Shown in pieces: positions 34,983-43,152 of a stretch of DNA of 64,000 bases. Position 1 is the stretch's first letter; each line of letters begins with the position of its first letter. The notes under the pieces are model-generated. The model saw nothing but the letters and a program-made list of their open reading frames with translations, made no database searches and was not told the DNA's origin. The stretch covers positions 186,001 through 250,000 of the forward strand of contig NZ_JACHFZ010000002.1 in the NCBI RefSeq assembly GCF_014202075.1, written 5' to 3'. The position numbers and the translations under genes were made by a program. Source of the stretch: Brevundimonas basaltis. GTDB lineage: Bacteria > Pseudomonadota > Alphaproteobacteria > Caulobacterales > Caulobacteraceae.

Positions 34983-35524
34983 GCCGCCGCGACGACCTGA
35001 GCCCGGAGGACCGCCGCATCTGGGCCCGGGTCGCCGGCTCGGTGACGCCGTCGAAGCCGAAGAAGGCCCTCCGCGTCGTCCCCGGCGCCGCCGATCCAGG
35101 CCCGCCCGCCGCGCCTCTGCCCAAGGGGCCCGTGAAAGCCCGCGCCGCCACGCCGCCCTATGCCCCGCCACCCACGGCGCCCGCCCGCGCGCGCGGCCTG
35201 CCCGAGGCGCTGGAGCCGCGCCGGCAGCGCCGGCTATCGCGCGAGCGCGATCCGATCGAGGCCCGTATAGACCTGCACGGCTACGGCCGTTTCCAGGCCC
35301 AGGACGCCCTGACCGCCTTCCTGATCGGGGCGCAGGCGCGGGGCTATCGCTCGGTGCTGGTAATCACCGGTCAGGGCCGGCGCGGCGGCAGCGGCGTGAT
35401 CCGCGCCTCGGTGCACGAGTGGCTGCAGGCGCCTGCGCTGCGCGGCGTGGTGTCAGGCTTCGCGGCGGCCGCCCGCCATCACGGCGGCGAGGGAGCGCTC
35501 TACGTGACGATCCGGCGGCGCTAG
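34979..35524 (+). CDS. Smr/MutS2 domain protein
   Basis: A 181-residue protein. A basic, Pro/Ala-rich linker (about 1-90) precedes the Smr domain, recognised from IDLHGYGRFQAQDALTAFL, LVITGQGRRGGSGVIR and LRGVVSGFAAAARHHGGEGALYV. Smr domains are endonucleases or nicking domains acting on DNA or RNA; here it stands alone, as in the YdaL/SmrA group. It is coupled to the Xre gene. Its stop codon shares the four-base CTAG (35521-35524) with the stop of the convergent adenosine kinase. Confidence 0.88.
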   Translation: MSRRDDLSPEDRRIWARVAGSVTPSKPKKALRVVPGAADPGPPAAPLPKGPVKARAATPPYAPPPTAPARARGLPEALEPRRQRRLSRERDPIEARIDLHGYGRFQAQDALTAFLIGAQARGYRSVLVITGQGRRGGSGVIRASVHEWLQAPALRGVVSGFAAAARHHGGEGALYVTIRRR

Positions 35525-36540
35525 AGCCGCAGCCCCGCGTTTTTCGCCAGCGCCTCAAGGGACACCATCGGCCGCGGACCCCAGTGGGCGATGACCTCGG
35601 CGGCGGCGAGGGAGCCGAGCTTGCCGGCGTCCTCGAGGGACAGGCCGCGGGCGAGGCCGAGCAGGAAGCCGGCGGCGTACTGGTCGCCGGCGCCGGTGGT
35701 GTCGATCACCTTGTCGACCGGACAGGCGGCGACCTCGACCCGCTCCGCCCCGCCGCTTCCGAACACCACCGAGCCGTTCGCCCCGCGCGTCACCGCGGCG
35801 GTCTCGACGATCCGGCCCAGATGAGCGGCGGCGGCGTCGAAGTCCTCGGTTTCGAACAGGGCCGCCAGCTCGGCCTCGTTGGCCAACACGATGTCGGTCG
35901 AGGCCTCGATGAAGGCCAGCAGTTCGGCCCGCCAGCGGTGGACCACGAAACTGTCTGACAGGGTAATGGCGACCTTCCGGCCCGCGGCGTGGGCGGCGGC
36001 GGCGGCGGCTTCGAAGGCGGCGCGGGCCGGGGCCGGGTCGAATAGATAGCCCTCGAGATAGACGATGGCCGAGGCCCCTATCAGGTCGGCGTCGATGTCG
36101 TCGGCCCGTAACTGGTTGGCGGCGCCGAGGAAGGTGCACATGGTGCGCTGGCCGTCAGGGGTGACATTGATCATGCAGACGCCGGTGGCGGCGTCCTCCA
36201 GCGGCGGAGTCTCGAACCGCACCCCGACCGCGCGGATGTCGTGGATGAACACGCCGCCCAGCTGGTCGTCGGCGACCTTGCCGATATAGGCCGCCCGCCC
36301 GCCGAACGAGCCGATCCCCGCCACGGTGTTGCCCGCCGAGCCGCCCGAGGCCTCGACCCCGGCGTTCATCGCCGCATACAGGGCGGCGCTGCGCTCCGCG
36401 TCGACCAGCTGCATCGAGCCGGCGGTCAGCCCCTGCACTTCGAGGAAGGCGGGGTCACAGGGGGCGAGGACGTCGACGATGGCGTTGCCGACGGCGCAGA
36501 CGTCATAGGTGGGGGCGGCGCGAGAATGGCTTTGGGTCAT
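35521..36540 (-). CDS. Adenosine kinase (PfkB family)
   Basis: A 339-residue ribokinase-family enzyme of the alphaproteobacterial adenosine-kinase type, phosphorylating adenosine to AMP. Motifs are GNAIVDVLAP, SGGSAGNTVAGIGSFGGRAAYIGKVADD, VTPDGQRTM and the catalytic DTTGAGDQYAAGF with Asp286. The ATG at 36540 is chosen; the frame stays open further upstream without protein character. A palindrome at 36584-36605 lies 44 bases upstream, suggesting regulated expression, perhaps with SAH recycling. Confidence 0.92.
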   Translation of the reverse strand: MTQSHSRAAPTYDVCAVGNAIVDVLAPCDPAFLEVQGLTAGSMQLVDAERSAALYAAMNAGVEASGGSAGNTVAGIGSFGGRAAYIGKVADDQLGGVFIHDIRAVGVRFETPPLEDAATGVCMINVTPDGQRTMCTFLGAANQLRADDIDADLIGASAIVYLEGYLFDPAPARAAFEAAAAAAHAAGRKVAITLSDSFVVHRWRAELLAFIEASTDIVLANEAELAALFETEDFDAAAAHLGRIVETAAVTRGANGSVVFGSGGAERVEVAACPVDKVIDTTGAGDQYAAGFLLGLARGLSLEDAGKLGSLAAAEVIAHWGPRPMVSLEALAKNAGLRL

Positions 36541-36583
36541 GCGGCGGCGTTTAGCGGACCGGTCGGGCCAAGCCAACGAAAAA

Positions 36584-36605
36584 CCCATAAGGATATCTTT
36601 ATGGG
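36584..36605. promoter_or_regulatory. 22-bp near-perfect palindrome upstream of adenosine kinase
   Basis: The halves CCCATAA and TTATGGG flank a GATATC core; 20 of 22 positions are symmetric. It lies in the divergent gap between the kinase (start 36540) and the ATP-grasp gene (start 36633). The core resembles the palindromes described for the ArsR-family SAH sensor SahR, which controls SAH recycling genes. That match is from memory and unverified. Confidence 0.5.
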
Positions 36606-36632
36606 ATCGTCGCACATCGCTATAGCGGCCTC

Positions 36633-37502
36633 ATGACCCGTGTCGCCGTCCTGACTCCCGACCCCGCCGACCCGTCCTTCGCCGGCCAGTGGCCCGGGGT
36701 GCTGGAGCGACTCGCCACCGCCCTGTCGGAGGCCGGGATCACCGCCGAGGCCGCCCCCTGGATCGACCATGTCGAGGACGCGTCCGGCCTGACCGGCTAC
36801 CCGCTGGTCCTGCCGCTGCTCGCCTGGGGCTATCACCGCGACCACCCGCGCTGGCTGCTCGGCTGCAAGACCTGGGCGGCGGCGGGCGTGCGGATGCTCA
36901 ATCCGCCGTCGGTGATCGGCTGGAACTCGGACAAATCCTACCTCGGGCGGCTGGCGGACAAGGGCGTGCCTATCCCCGAAACCCTTTGGGTCGAGAGCAT
37001 GGTCCAAGGCGACGCCGACGCCGCCTTTGATCGCTTCGGGACCGATACGATCATCGTCAAGCCGCGCGTGTCGGGCGGGGCGTGGAAGACCCTGCGTGTG
37101 TCGCGCGGCGAGGCTCTGACGGACGCCCCCGACGGCCCGTCGATGATCCAGCCCTACCTGCCTTCGATCGAGACCGAGGGCGAGACCTCGCTGCTGTTCT
37201 TCGGCGGGGCGCTTAGTCACGCGGTCAACAAGCGGCCGGTGACCGGCGAGTTCCGCATCCAGGTCCAGTACGGCGGCAAATATCAGGCCCTCGCCGAACC
37301 GCCCGCCGGTGCAATGGCCTTGGCGCGGCAGACCCTGGCCGCCATAGACGAAGACCTGCTCTACGCCCGCATCGACATGGCCCGCGGCCCCGACGGCGGC
37401 TGGCTGCTGATGGAGGCCGAGCTGATCGAGCCGGACTTCTATCTGGGCTCGGCCCCGGAGGGCGGGGCCCGGTTCGCGGAGGCGGTCAAGGCGCGGCTAT
37501 GA
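36633..37502 (+). CDS. ATP-grasp domain protein, function unknown
   Basis: A 289-residue protein of the RimK/GshB-like ATP-grasp superfamily. The ATP-binding lysine region is TIIVKPRVSGGAW and the magnesium-binding acids are in LLMEAELIEPDFYL. A substrate-binding N-terminal domain (about 1-120) has no recognisable partner. These enzymes make carboxylate-amine or related bonds with ATP. No peptide-like or amino-acid biosynthesis gene is beside it. The 3' end overlaps the next gene (37497, opposite strand) by six bases. Confidence 0.8.
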   Translation: MTRVAVLTPDPADPSFAGQWPGVLERLATALSEAGITAEAAPWIDHVEDASGLTGYPLVLPLLAWGYHRDHPRWLLGCKTWAAAGVRMLNPPSVIGWNSDKSYLGRLADKGVPIPETLWVESMVQGDADAAFDRFGTDTIIVKPRVSGGAWKTLRVSRGEALTDAPDGPSMIQPYLPSIETEGETSLLFFGGALSHAVNKRPVTGEFRIQVQYGGKYQALAEPPAGAMALARQTLAAIDEDLLYARIDMARGPDGGWLLMEAELIEPDFYLGSAPEGGARFAEAVKARL

Positions 37503-38003
37503 TGGTCCGCCTCTTGCGGGAGCGCGCCGCTTGAGTTGGTCGATTGCCAGCAACGTCATGCTGGCCATGAAGCTAAGGGCAACCTGGGTCGAGGCAGTCA
37601 GATAGCTGGGCGGAAGGAATTTCGCGCGGGCCTGTCCAGGCGCCCAGCCAAGGTCAGCCCCGCCATCGGGGAAGACTTCGGCAAACGCAATCTCCACCCG
37701 AACGACGAGAAGCGCCCCGGCGAGGAGTCCAGTGATCGCACACGCTGCCGCAATCACCCGAACATACCGGCGCGTTTCTGATCGGAGGAAGCTGAATCCG
37801 CCAAAGGCGAGGAGCGCCGCCAGCAACAGCCTCGGAATGAGTTCGTCTGGATAGAGGCTGGTCAAAACGGAGAGGACAACATCGCTCGCGTCATTACCGC
37901 TGCCGGCGACCATCGAGGCCACGACCGCTGTCGTCGTCAAGGCCATGATCAGACCAATGGATGACATCCAAAGAGGTTGGAAGCGGCGCACCCCTGTCCC
38001 CAA
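37497..38003 (-). CDS. Membrane protein of unknown function
   Basis: A 168-residue protein with four hydrophobic segments (about 15-33, 58-72, 83-105 and 138-156). The TTG at 38003 is preferred because AGGAAG lies five bases upstream; the next ATG (37967) has no ribosome site. Composition is less GC-biased than neighbouring genes, and it stands alone between the ATP-grasp gene and nth. No family is recognised. It might be a recent arrival, but no mobility gene is near. Confidence 0.55.
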   Translation of the reverse strand: MGTGVRRFQPLWMSSIGLIMALTTTAVVASMVAGSGNDASDVVLSVLTSLYPDELIPRLLLAALLAFGGFSFLRSETRRYVRVIAAACAITGLLAGALLVVRVEIAFAEVFPDGGADLGWAPGQARAKFLPPSYLTASTQVALSFMASMTLLAIDQLKRRAPARGGPS

Positions 38004-38016
38004 TATTCTTCCTACC

Positions 38017-38772
38017 CTAGCCCGCCGCCCCCAGCGCCTGAAGCCCCGCGCGTGACGGGCACAGGTCGCTGATCACGCAGGCGCTGCATTTCGGCTTGCG
38101 CGCCGTGCAGGTGTAGCGGCCGTGCAGGATCAGCCAGTGGTGGGCCTTGGGCAGCCACGGACCAGGCACAACGTGATGCAGCTGCGCCTCGACCTTGTCG
38201 GGAGTGGCGGCGTTGGCGAGGCCGAGTCGATGCGAGACGCGGAACACATGGGTGTCCACCGCGATGGCCGGCTCGATGCCCAGTTCGTTCAGCACCACGC
38301 TGGCGGTCTTGCGGCCGACGCCGGGCAGGGCCTGTAGCGCCGCCCTGTTCAGCGGGACCTCGCCGCCGTGCTCATCCAGCAGGATGCGGCTGAGAGCGAT
38401 GACGTTGCGCGCCTTGCCGCGATACAGACCGATCGACGAGATGAAGGGGGTCAGCCCTTCTTCTCCCAAGGCCAGCATCGTCTCCGGCGTATTCGCCACC
38501 GCGAACAGCTGGTCGGTAGCCTTGTTCACCGCGACGTCGGTGGCCTGGGCCGACAGGGCGACGGCGACGACAAGGGTGAAGGGGCTGGAGAAGTTCAGCT
38601 CGGTTTTCGGGTCGGGCATGACCCGCGCCAGGTATTCGAAGACGGCCTCGACCCGCTCCTCGTCCGGCGGCCAGCCGAGCACGGGAACCACGGCTCCGGT
38701 CATGACGGCAGGACGTTTGGGGGCGGGACCGGCGGCGCGGCGGCGCGTCCTGGATTTCGCGGGGTCAGCCAT
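38017..38772 (-). CDS. nth: Endonuclease III
   Basis: A 251-residue DNA glycosylase/AP lyase repairing oxidised pyrimidines. The helix-hairpin-helix LPGVGRKTA contains the catalytic lysine Lys155. Asp173 follows in AVDTHVFRV, and four cysteines (222, 229, 232, 238; C-x6-C-x2-C-x5-C) bind the 4Fe-4S cluster at the C-terminus. A basic N-terminal extension of about 25 residues (KSRTRRRAAGPAPKR) precedes the core. A longer open frame upstream is a shadow; the ATG at 38772 matches the family start. Confidence 0.96.
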   Translation of the reverse strand: MADPAKSRTRRRAAGPAPKRPAVMTGAVVPVLGWPPDEERVEAVFEYLARVMPDPKTELNFSSPFTLVVAVALSAQATDVAVNKATDQLFAVANTPETMLALGEEGLTPFISSIGLYRGKARNVIALSRILLDEHGGEVPLNRAALQALPGVGRKTASVVLNELGIEPAIAVDTHVFRVSHRLGLANAATPDKVEAQLHHVVPGPWLPKAHHWLILHGRYTCTARKPKCSACVISDLCPSRAGLQALGAAG

Positions 38773-38895
38773 GGGCCTGTCGTTCGAGGAGGATGTCGCA
38801 GTGCAAGGTCGGGGTTCCCACGGCCGGGTCAAGGCGTCATCAACTTGTGTAGCAATGTTAAGGGTTTGTTGGCCCGCGGATGGCAAACGGAGGCC

Positions 38896-39270
38896 ATGTC
38901 CATCGACGTAAAACTGAATGAAGGCCTCCGCCGGGCTTCGGTCACCGTTCTGCCCGGCCCGCAGACCAAGACCGTCGCCGACGCCGTGCTTGGACTGACG
39001 ACAAAGCGTCCGGCGCTGGGCGGTTGGGACTGGATCATCGACATCCGCAACCCCCACGTCCAGGCGACCCTCGAGGAGATCGAAAGCATCGCCGCGGCCT
39101 TCAACGCCGCGACCAGTCAGCAGAGCTACACGATCTTCATCAGCAACGACCCGGGGACCTACGACCGATGCGCCCTGCTGGGGCCGAAGTTCGTCCGCCG
39201 CCGGCATCTGGTGGCGACCAGCATGGCCGAGGCTCTCAGTCTGCTGCCGATCAACATGCAGAGCATCTGA
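38896..39270 (+). CDS. Hypothetical protein, 124 residues
   Basis: A 124-residue soluble protein with alternating strands and helices (WIIDIRNPHV, TIFISNDPGTY, FVRRRHLVATSMAEALSLLP). The pattern resembles STAS/SpoIIAA-like alpha-beta folds but no motif proves it. A GGAGG sits two bases before the ATG, a tight but usable spacing, and fixes this start. It is divergent from nth and may be cotranscribed with the creatininase-like gene 78 bases downstream. Confidence 0.6.
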   Translation: MSIDVKLNEGLRRASVTVLPGPQTKTVADAVLGLTTKRPALGGWDWIIDIRNPHVQATLEEIESIAAAFNAATSQQSYTIFISNDPGTYDRCALLGPKFVRRRHLVATSMAEALSLLPINMQSI

Positions 39271-39348
39271 CCCGACAGGCGGCGGGCCGGGGTTGGCGCG
39301 GAGGCGATGGGGGTCTAGGGACGCCCGGTCTGTGCTCCGGAGTTCCCC

Positions 39349-40098
39349 ATGCTGATTCACCTGTCGTCCTGGCCCGAGATCGATGCCCGGCTGAACACGA
39401 CGAAGACCGTCGTCGTTCCCATCGGATCGAACGAGCAGCATGGGCCGACCGGCCTGCTGGGCACCGACTGGCTGTGCCCGGAGATCATCGCCCACGCCGC
39501 CGAAAAACAGGATGAATCCCTGGTCGTGGCCCCGACCTTCAACATCGGCATGGCCCAACATCATCTGGCCTTCGCCGGAACGATCAGCCTGCGGCCCTCG
39601 ACCTTCATGGCGGCCATCACCGACTGGGTCTCGTCGCTGAGCCGGCACGGCTTCGAGCGGATCTATTTCCTCAACGGCCACGGCGGCAACGTGGCCACCA
39701 TCGAGGCTACCTTCGCCGAAATCTACGCCGAATGGAGCTTCGTCGAGGAGCAGCCGCCGTTCGTTTTGAAGCTGAAGAACTGGTGGGACCTGCCGGGCGT
39801 GCACAGCTTCTGTACGAAGATGTTTCCAACCGGCCATGGCATGCACGCTACCCCGTCCGAAATCGCCGTGACGCAGGCCGCCTATCCCGAGCTGGTCAAG
39901 ACCGCCGATCTGGACCCGAAGATCGCGCCGGTGGGACCGATCCGCGACGCACTGGACTACCGCGCCCGTTTCCCCGACGGCCGCATCGGCTCCGATCCGC
40001 TGCAGGCCAGCCCGGAAAAGGGACAACAGATCATCGACGTCGCCGTCCCGGCCCTGCTCCGGGACGTGGCCGACTTCTCCGCCGAGGCCTTGCCGTAG
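39349..40098 (+). CDS. Creatininase-family amidohydrolase
   Basis: A 249-residue metal hydrolase. Metal-binding and active-site motifs are PIGSNEQHGPTGLLGTD (25-41), HHLAFAGTISL and NGHGGN, with GHGMHATPSEIA closing the site. The family includes creatininase and the enzymes that open the cyclic intermediates of riboflavin (FAPy deformylase) or mycofactocin synthesis (MftE). The substrate is unknown; no pathway gene is beside it. CGGAG lies upstream of the ATG. Confidence 0.85.
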   Translation: MLIHLSSWPEIDARLNTTKTVVVPIGSNEQHGPTGLLGTDWLCPEIIAHAAEKQDESLVVAPTFNIGMAQHHLAFAGTISLRPSTFMAAITDWVSSLSRHGFERIYFLNGHGGNVATIEATFAEIYAEWSFVEEQPPFVLKLKNWWDLPGVHSFCTKMFPTGHGMHATPSEIAVTQAAYPELVKTADLDPKIAPVGPIRDALDYRARFPDGRIGSDPLQASPEKGQQIIDVAVPALLRDVADFSAEALP

Positions 40099-40124
40099 GC
40101 GGCGGCGCGGCGCACGGTCGCGGC

Positions 40125-40580
40125 ATGATCGATCAAGCCAACCGCGCCGCCCGCTCCGGACAGGAACTTCTGCAGGCCTCAGGGGACGTCATCGCCCGGC
40201 GACTCGAGATCGTCGCCGATGGTTTCCGCGACCCGCTGAAGGCGGACCTGCGCGAGATGAGCCTGATGGGGTCCGAGAAGGTCGAGGCCCTCACCGCCTC
40301 GGCCGGCGTCGGCCTCAACGGCGCGATGAGCCTGGCCGCCACGACCGCCGCCGTCGCCGCGCGCGAGACCGCGGCGGCACAGGGCGCGCTCAACGCCGTC
40401 CTGACCGCCCGCAACCCGGCCGAGGCCGCGCTGGCGCAGGGCAGCTGGGTCACGGCCGCCATGGGTCGCGCCGTGAGCGACGGCTGGGCCTTCGGCGCCT
40501 CGATCATGAAGCTTCAGGCCGAGACGCTCGCGCCCATCCACGCCGCCGCCGTGGCCAACGCGAAGCGGCTGAAACGCTGA
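40125..40580 (+). CDS. Phasin family protein
   Basis: A 151-residue, Ala-rich, almost entirely helical protein. The phasin-like core (QANRAARSGQELLQASGDVI, then a long amphipathic helix to about residue 125) would coat the surface of polyhydroxyalkanoate granules. No signal peptide. It starts 26 bases after the creatininase-like gene and ends about 150 bases from the convergent AMP nucleosidase. Phasins vary widely in sequence, so the family call rests on composition and helix pattern. Confidence 0.7.
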   Translation: MIDQANRAARSGQELLQASGDVIARRLEIVADGFRDPLKADLREMSLMGSEKVEALTASAGVGLNGAMSLAATTAAVAARETAAAQGALNAVLTARNPAEAALAQGSWVTAAMGRAVSDGWAFGASIMKLQAETLAPIHAAAVANAKRLKR

Positions 40581-40728
40581 ACGGAATCAGCCAGTTGGAT
40601 GTCGCCCCCATCCCACCGGCGCCGTCTGTAGCGAATGTCGCGCTTGTCGCTGGTCTTGTCGACGATGTCGCTGGCCAGGTGTCGCGCGTGTATCGCGCGA
40701 AATGTATCGGCTTCAACGCCTCGTAATT

Positions 40729-42186
40729 CTACCGGAACGGAGGCTCGTCGAAGGCCCGGAGCTTGCGGGAATGCAGGCGGGAACCCTCGGCCCTCAGCAG
40801 GTCCACCGCCTGGATGCCGATCTGCAGATGCTCGGAGATCGAACCTTCGTAGAAGCGATTGGCCTGACCGGGCAGCTTGATCTCGCCGTGCAGGGGCCGG
40901 TCGGAGACGCACAGCAGAGTGCCGTAGGGGACACGGAACCGGTAGCCTTGGGCGGCGATGGTGGCGCTCTCCATGTCGATGGCGACGGCCCGGCTCTGGT
41001 TGAAGCGCTGGGCTGACTTGGAATAACGCAGCTCCCAATTGCGGTCGTCGGTGGTCACCACAGTGCCGGTGCGCAGGCGGCGCTTGACCTCCTCGCCTGG
41101 CGCGCCCGAGACCATCTTGGCCGCGTCGTACAGGGCCCGCTGGACCTCGGCGATGCTGGGGATCGGGATGTCCGGCGGCAGCACGGCGTCCAGCACATGG
41201 TCGTCGCGCAGATAGGCGTGGGCCAGCACATAGTCGCCGATCACCTGGCTGTCGCGCAGGCCGCCGCAGTGGCCGATCATCATCCAGGCGTGGGGGCGGG
41301 TCACCGCGAGGTGGTCGCAGATGGTCTTGGCGTTGGACGGGCCGACGCCGATGTTGACCAGCGTGATGCCGTTCCAGCCCGGCGCCGTCAGATGGTAGGC
41401 CGGCATCTGGTGCTTCTTCCAGGCGGCGTCCATCACAGCCTGTTCGGGATTGGGCGTGTCGCGCGTGATGATCACCCCGCCCGCGCACGACAGCGTCTCA
41501 TAGGGACTGTCCGGATCAGCCAGCTGGGCGCAAGCCCAGCGCACGAACTCGTCGACGTATCTGTTGTAATTGGTGAACAAAATATAGGACTGGACGTCCT
41601 CGACCGGGGTTCCGGTGTAGTGGCGCAACCGGGCCAGGGAGAAGTCGGTGCGCAGGCCGTCGAACTGGGCCAGCGGAAAATCGTCGGCCAGATCGAACAG
41701 CCCGTCCGAGATCTCGTCGCCGATATGGGCCAGGTCGGTGGTCGGGAAATAGCGGGCCACGGCAGCGGTCTGGCTGCGATCCAGCGCCACGTCCGAGCCG
41801 TCCATCACATAGGGGAACGGAATCTCCTGCTCCGACGGCCCGACCTCGAAGGTCGCGCCGTAGTCGGCCTCGAGCAGGCCGAGTTGCTCGGTCAGATAGG
41901 GGCGGAACAGCTCGGGCCGGGTGATGGTGGTCGCATAGACTCCGGGCCGCGACAGCCGGGCATAGGATCGGGTCGCCAAATTGGCGGGCCGCTCGCCGAA
42001 CCAGCTGACGCGCAACTGCGGATAGGAGAACAGGCCGCGTGCGCGCGCCTCGGGATCGGGCCGCTTGCCCGTGGCGAGAAAGGTGCTCACCGCCTCGCGG
42101 AGGTTGGCCACGGCCTGATTGTAGAGGACTTCGAGACGGTCCAGCGCCTCGGGGCCGCTGAGGGCCGATTTGATCGTGTCTGTCAT
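40729..42186 (-). CDS. amn: AMP nucleosidase
   Basis: A 485-residue enzyme hydrolysing AMP to adenine and ribose 5-phosphate. The C-terminal phosphorylase-like domain has HCGGLRDSQVIGDYVLAHAY and SATIAAQGYRFRVPYG, and the protein ends SRKLRAFDEPPF, as in the E. coli enzyme (484 residues). The N-terminal regulatory domain is complete. GGAGG precedes the ATG by two bases. It shares AMP/adenosine metabolism with the adenosine kinase at 35521. Confidence 0.95.
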   Translation of the reverse strand: MTDTIKSALSGPEALDRLEVLYNQAVANLREAVSTFLATGKRPDPEARARGLFSYPQLRVSWFGERPANLATRSYARLSRPGVYATTITRPELFRPYLTEQLGLLEADYGATFEVGPSEQEIPFPYVMDGSDVALDRSQTAAVARYFPTTDLAHIGDEISDGLFDLADDFPLAQFDGLRTDFSLARLRHYTGTPVEDVQSYILFTNYNRYVDEFVRWACAQLADPDSPYETLSCAGGVIITRDTPNPEQAVMDAAWKKHQMPAYHLTAPGWNGITLVNIGVGPSNAKTICDHLAVTRPHAWMMIGHCGGLRDSQVIGDYVLAHAYLRDDHVLDAVLPPDIPIPSIAEVQRALYDAAKMVSGAPGEEVKRRLRTGTVVTTDDRNWELRYSKSAQRFNQSRAVAIDMESATIAAQGYRFRVPYGTLLCVSDRPLHGEIKLPGQANRFYEGSISEHLQIGIQAVDLLRAEGSRLHSRKLRAFDEPPFR

Positions 42187-42235
42187 GGCCTCCGATAACG
42201 GAAGAAGACGACAATGGCGAGGCTTGGCGACGCGG

Positions 42236-43093
42236 TCAGATCAGTTCGCGCTTCAGGAAGGCTGTCACGTCATCCAGCACCGGCGCCTTCTTGCGGAACA
42301 GCGGCGAGAAGGTCGCGATCAGATCGGTGTGGTTCAGGCCCGGATAGAGCTTCGCCTCGCAACGCCCGCCGGCCGCAAGCATGCGCTCGCACAGGATAGT
42401 CGTGTCCTCGGCGTGGACCACCTCATCCTCCGTCCCGTGGCCCAGCCACAGTGGCGGCGCGTCGGGACGCACGAAGGTGACGGGCTGGGTCAGGGTCAGG
42501 TCCGGGGCCCGGCCAAAGGCGTTGATCGAGGCCGCCACGTCGAGCGGCAGGAAGTCATACGGCCCCGCCAGACCGGCGGCCGCCTTGATCAGCCCCGGCG
42601 CGCTCGCGCCGGCCATATAGCGGCGGTCGAGCGCGATCATCATGGCCAGATGGGCGCCGGCCGAATGACCGAGGACGCCAAGCCGCGCCGGGTCGCCCCC
42701 CCAGGACCGCGCCAACTCGCCGACGCGGGCGGTCGCCGTCGCCGCATCCTCGATGAAGCCGGGAAAGCGTACCGTCGGGACCAGCCGGTAGTCGGGCACA
42801 GCGACCAAGAACCCTCGCGCCGCCAAGGCGTGAGCGGCCCAGCCGTAGTGCTCGCGCGAGCCCGAATCCCAGCCGCCGCCATAGAAGAAGACCAGCACCG
42901 GCCACGGCCTGTCCGCCGCCGCCGTTGGGGCCAGCACGTCCATCCGCTGGCGCGGATCGTCGCCGTAGGGAACGCCGCTCGCCAGTTTGCGCGCTCCCCG
43001 ATCGCGAGGGCCGAGCGCGTTCAGGGCGGCGAGCGGCGAACAGGCGGCCGCCAGGGCCGCGGCGGCGGGAACCAGAAATCCTCTGCGGGTCAT
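42236..43093 (-). CDS. Alpha/beta hydrolase lipoprotein (BD-FAE / kynurenine-formamidase type)
   Basis: A 285-residue hydrolase. The signal begins MTRRGFLVPAAAALAAAC, a twin-Arg-like lipoprotein signal with Cys18 as the lipid anchor, so it is probably exported to the envelope. The core has the oxyanion motif FFYGGGW, nucleophile GHSAGAH, acid in GTEDEVV and base in LNHTDL. This is the carboxylesterase group that includes feruloyl esterases and kynurenine formamidase. It lies 60 bases after asmA on the same strand. Confidence 0.85.
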   Translation of the reverse strand: MTRRGFLVPAAAALAAACSPLAALNALGPRDRGARKLASGVPYGDDPRQRMDVLAPTAAADRPWPVLVFFYGGGWDSGSREHYGWAAHALAARGFLVAVPDYRLVPTVRFPGFIEDAATATARVGELARSWGGDPARLGVLGHSAGAHLAMMIALDRRYMAGASAPGLIKAAAGLAGPYDFLPLDVAASINAFGRAPDLTLTQPVTFVRPDAPPLWLGHGTEDEVVHAEDTTILCERMLAAGGRCEAKLYPGLNHTDLIATFSPLFRKKAPVLDDVTAFLKRELI

Positions 43094-43152
43094 AATCTCT
43101 CGAATCCGGCGGACGGCCGACAGGATACGCACGAAGCGCCCTTCCGGCTCAA

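Noticed and set aside
38017..40026. Extension of the nth frame to 669 codons
   Set aside because: The part before 38772 is antisense to the 124-residue and creatininase-like genes and has no recognisable protein character.
40581..40728. Apparent protein fragment between phasin and AMP nucleosidase (minus frame reads FRAIHARHLASD...)
   Set aside because: No start codon, only about 50 codons, no family recognised; AMP nucleosidase is already full length. It may be a decayed remnant, but I cannot support it.
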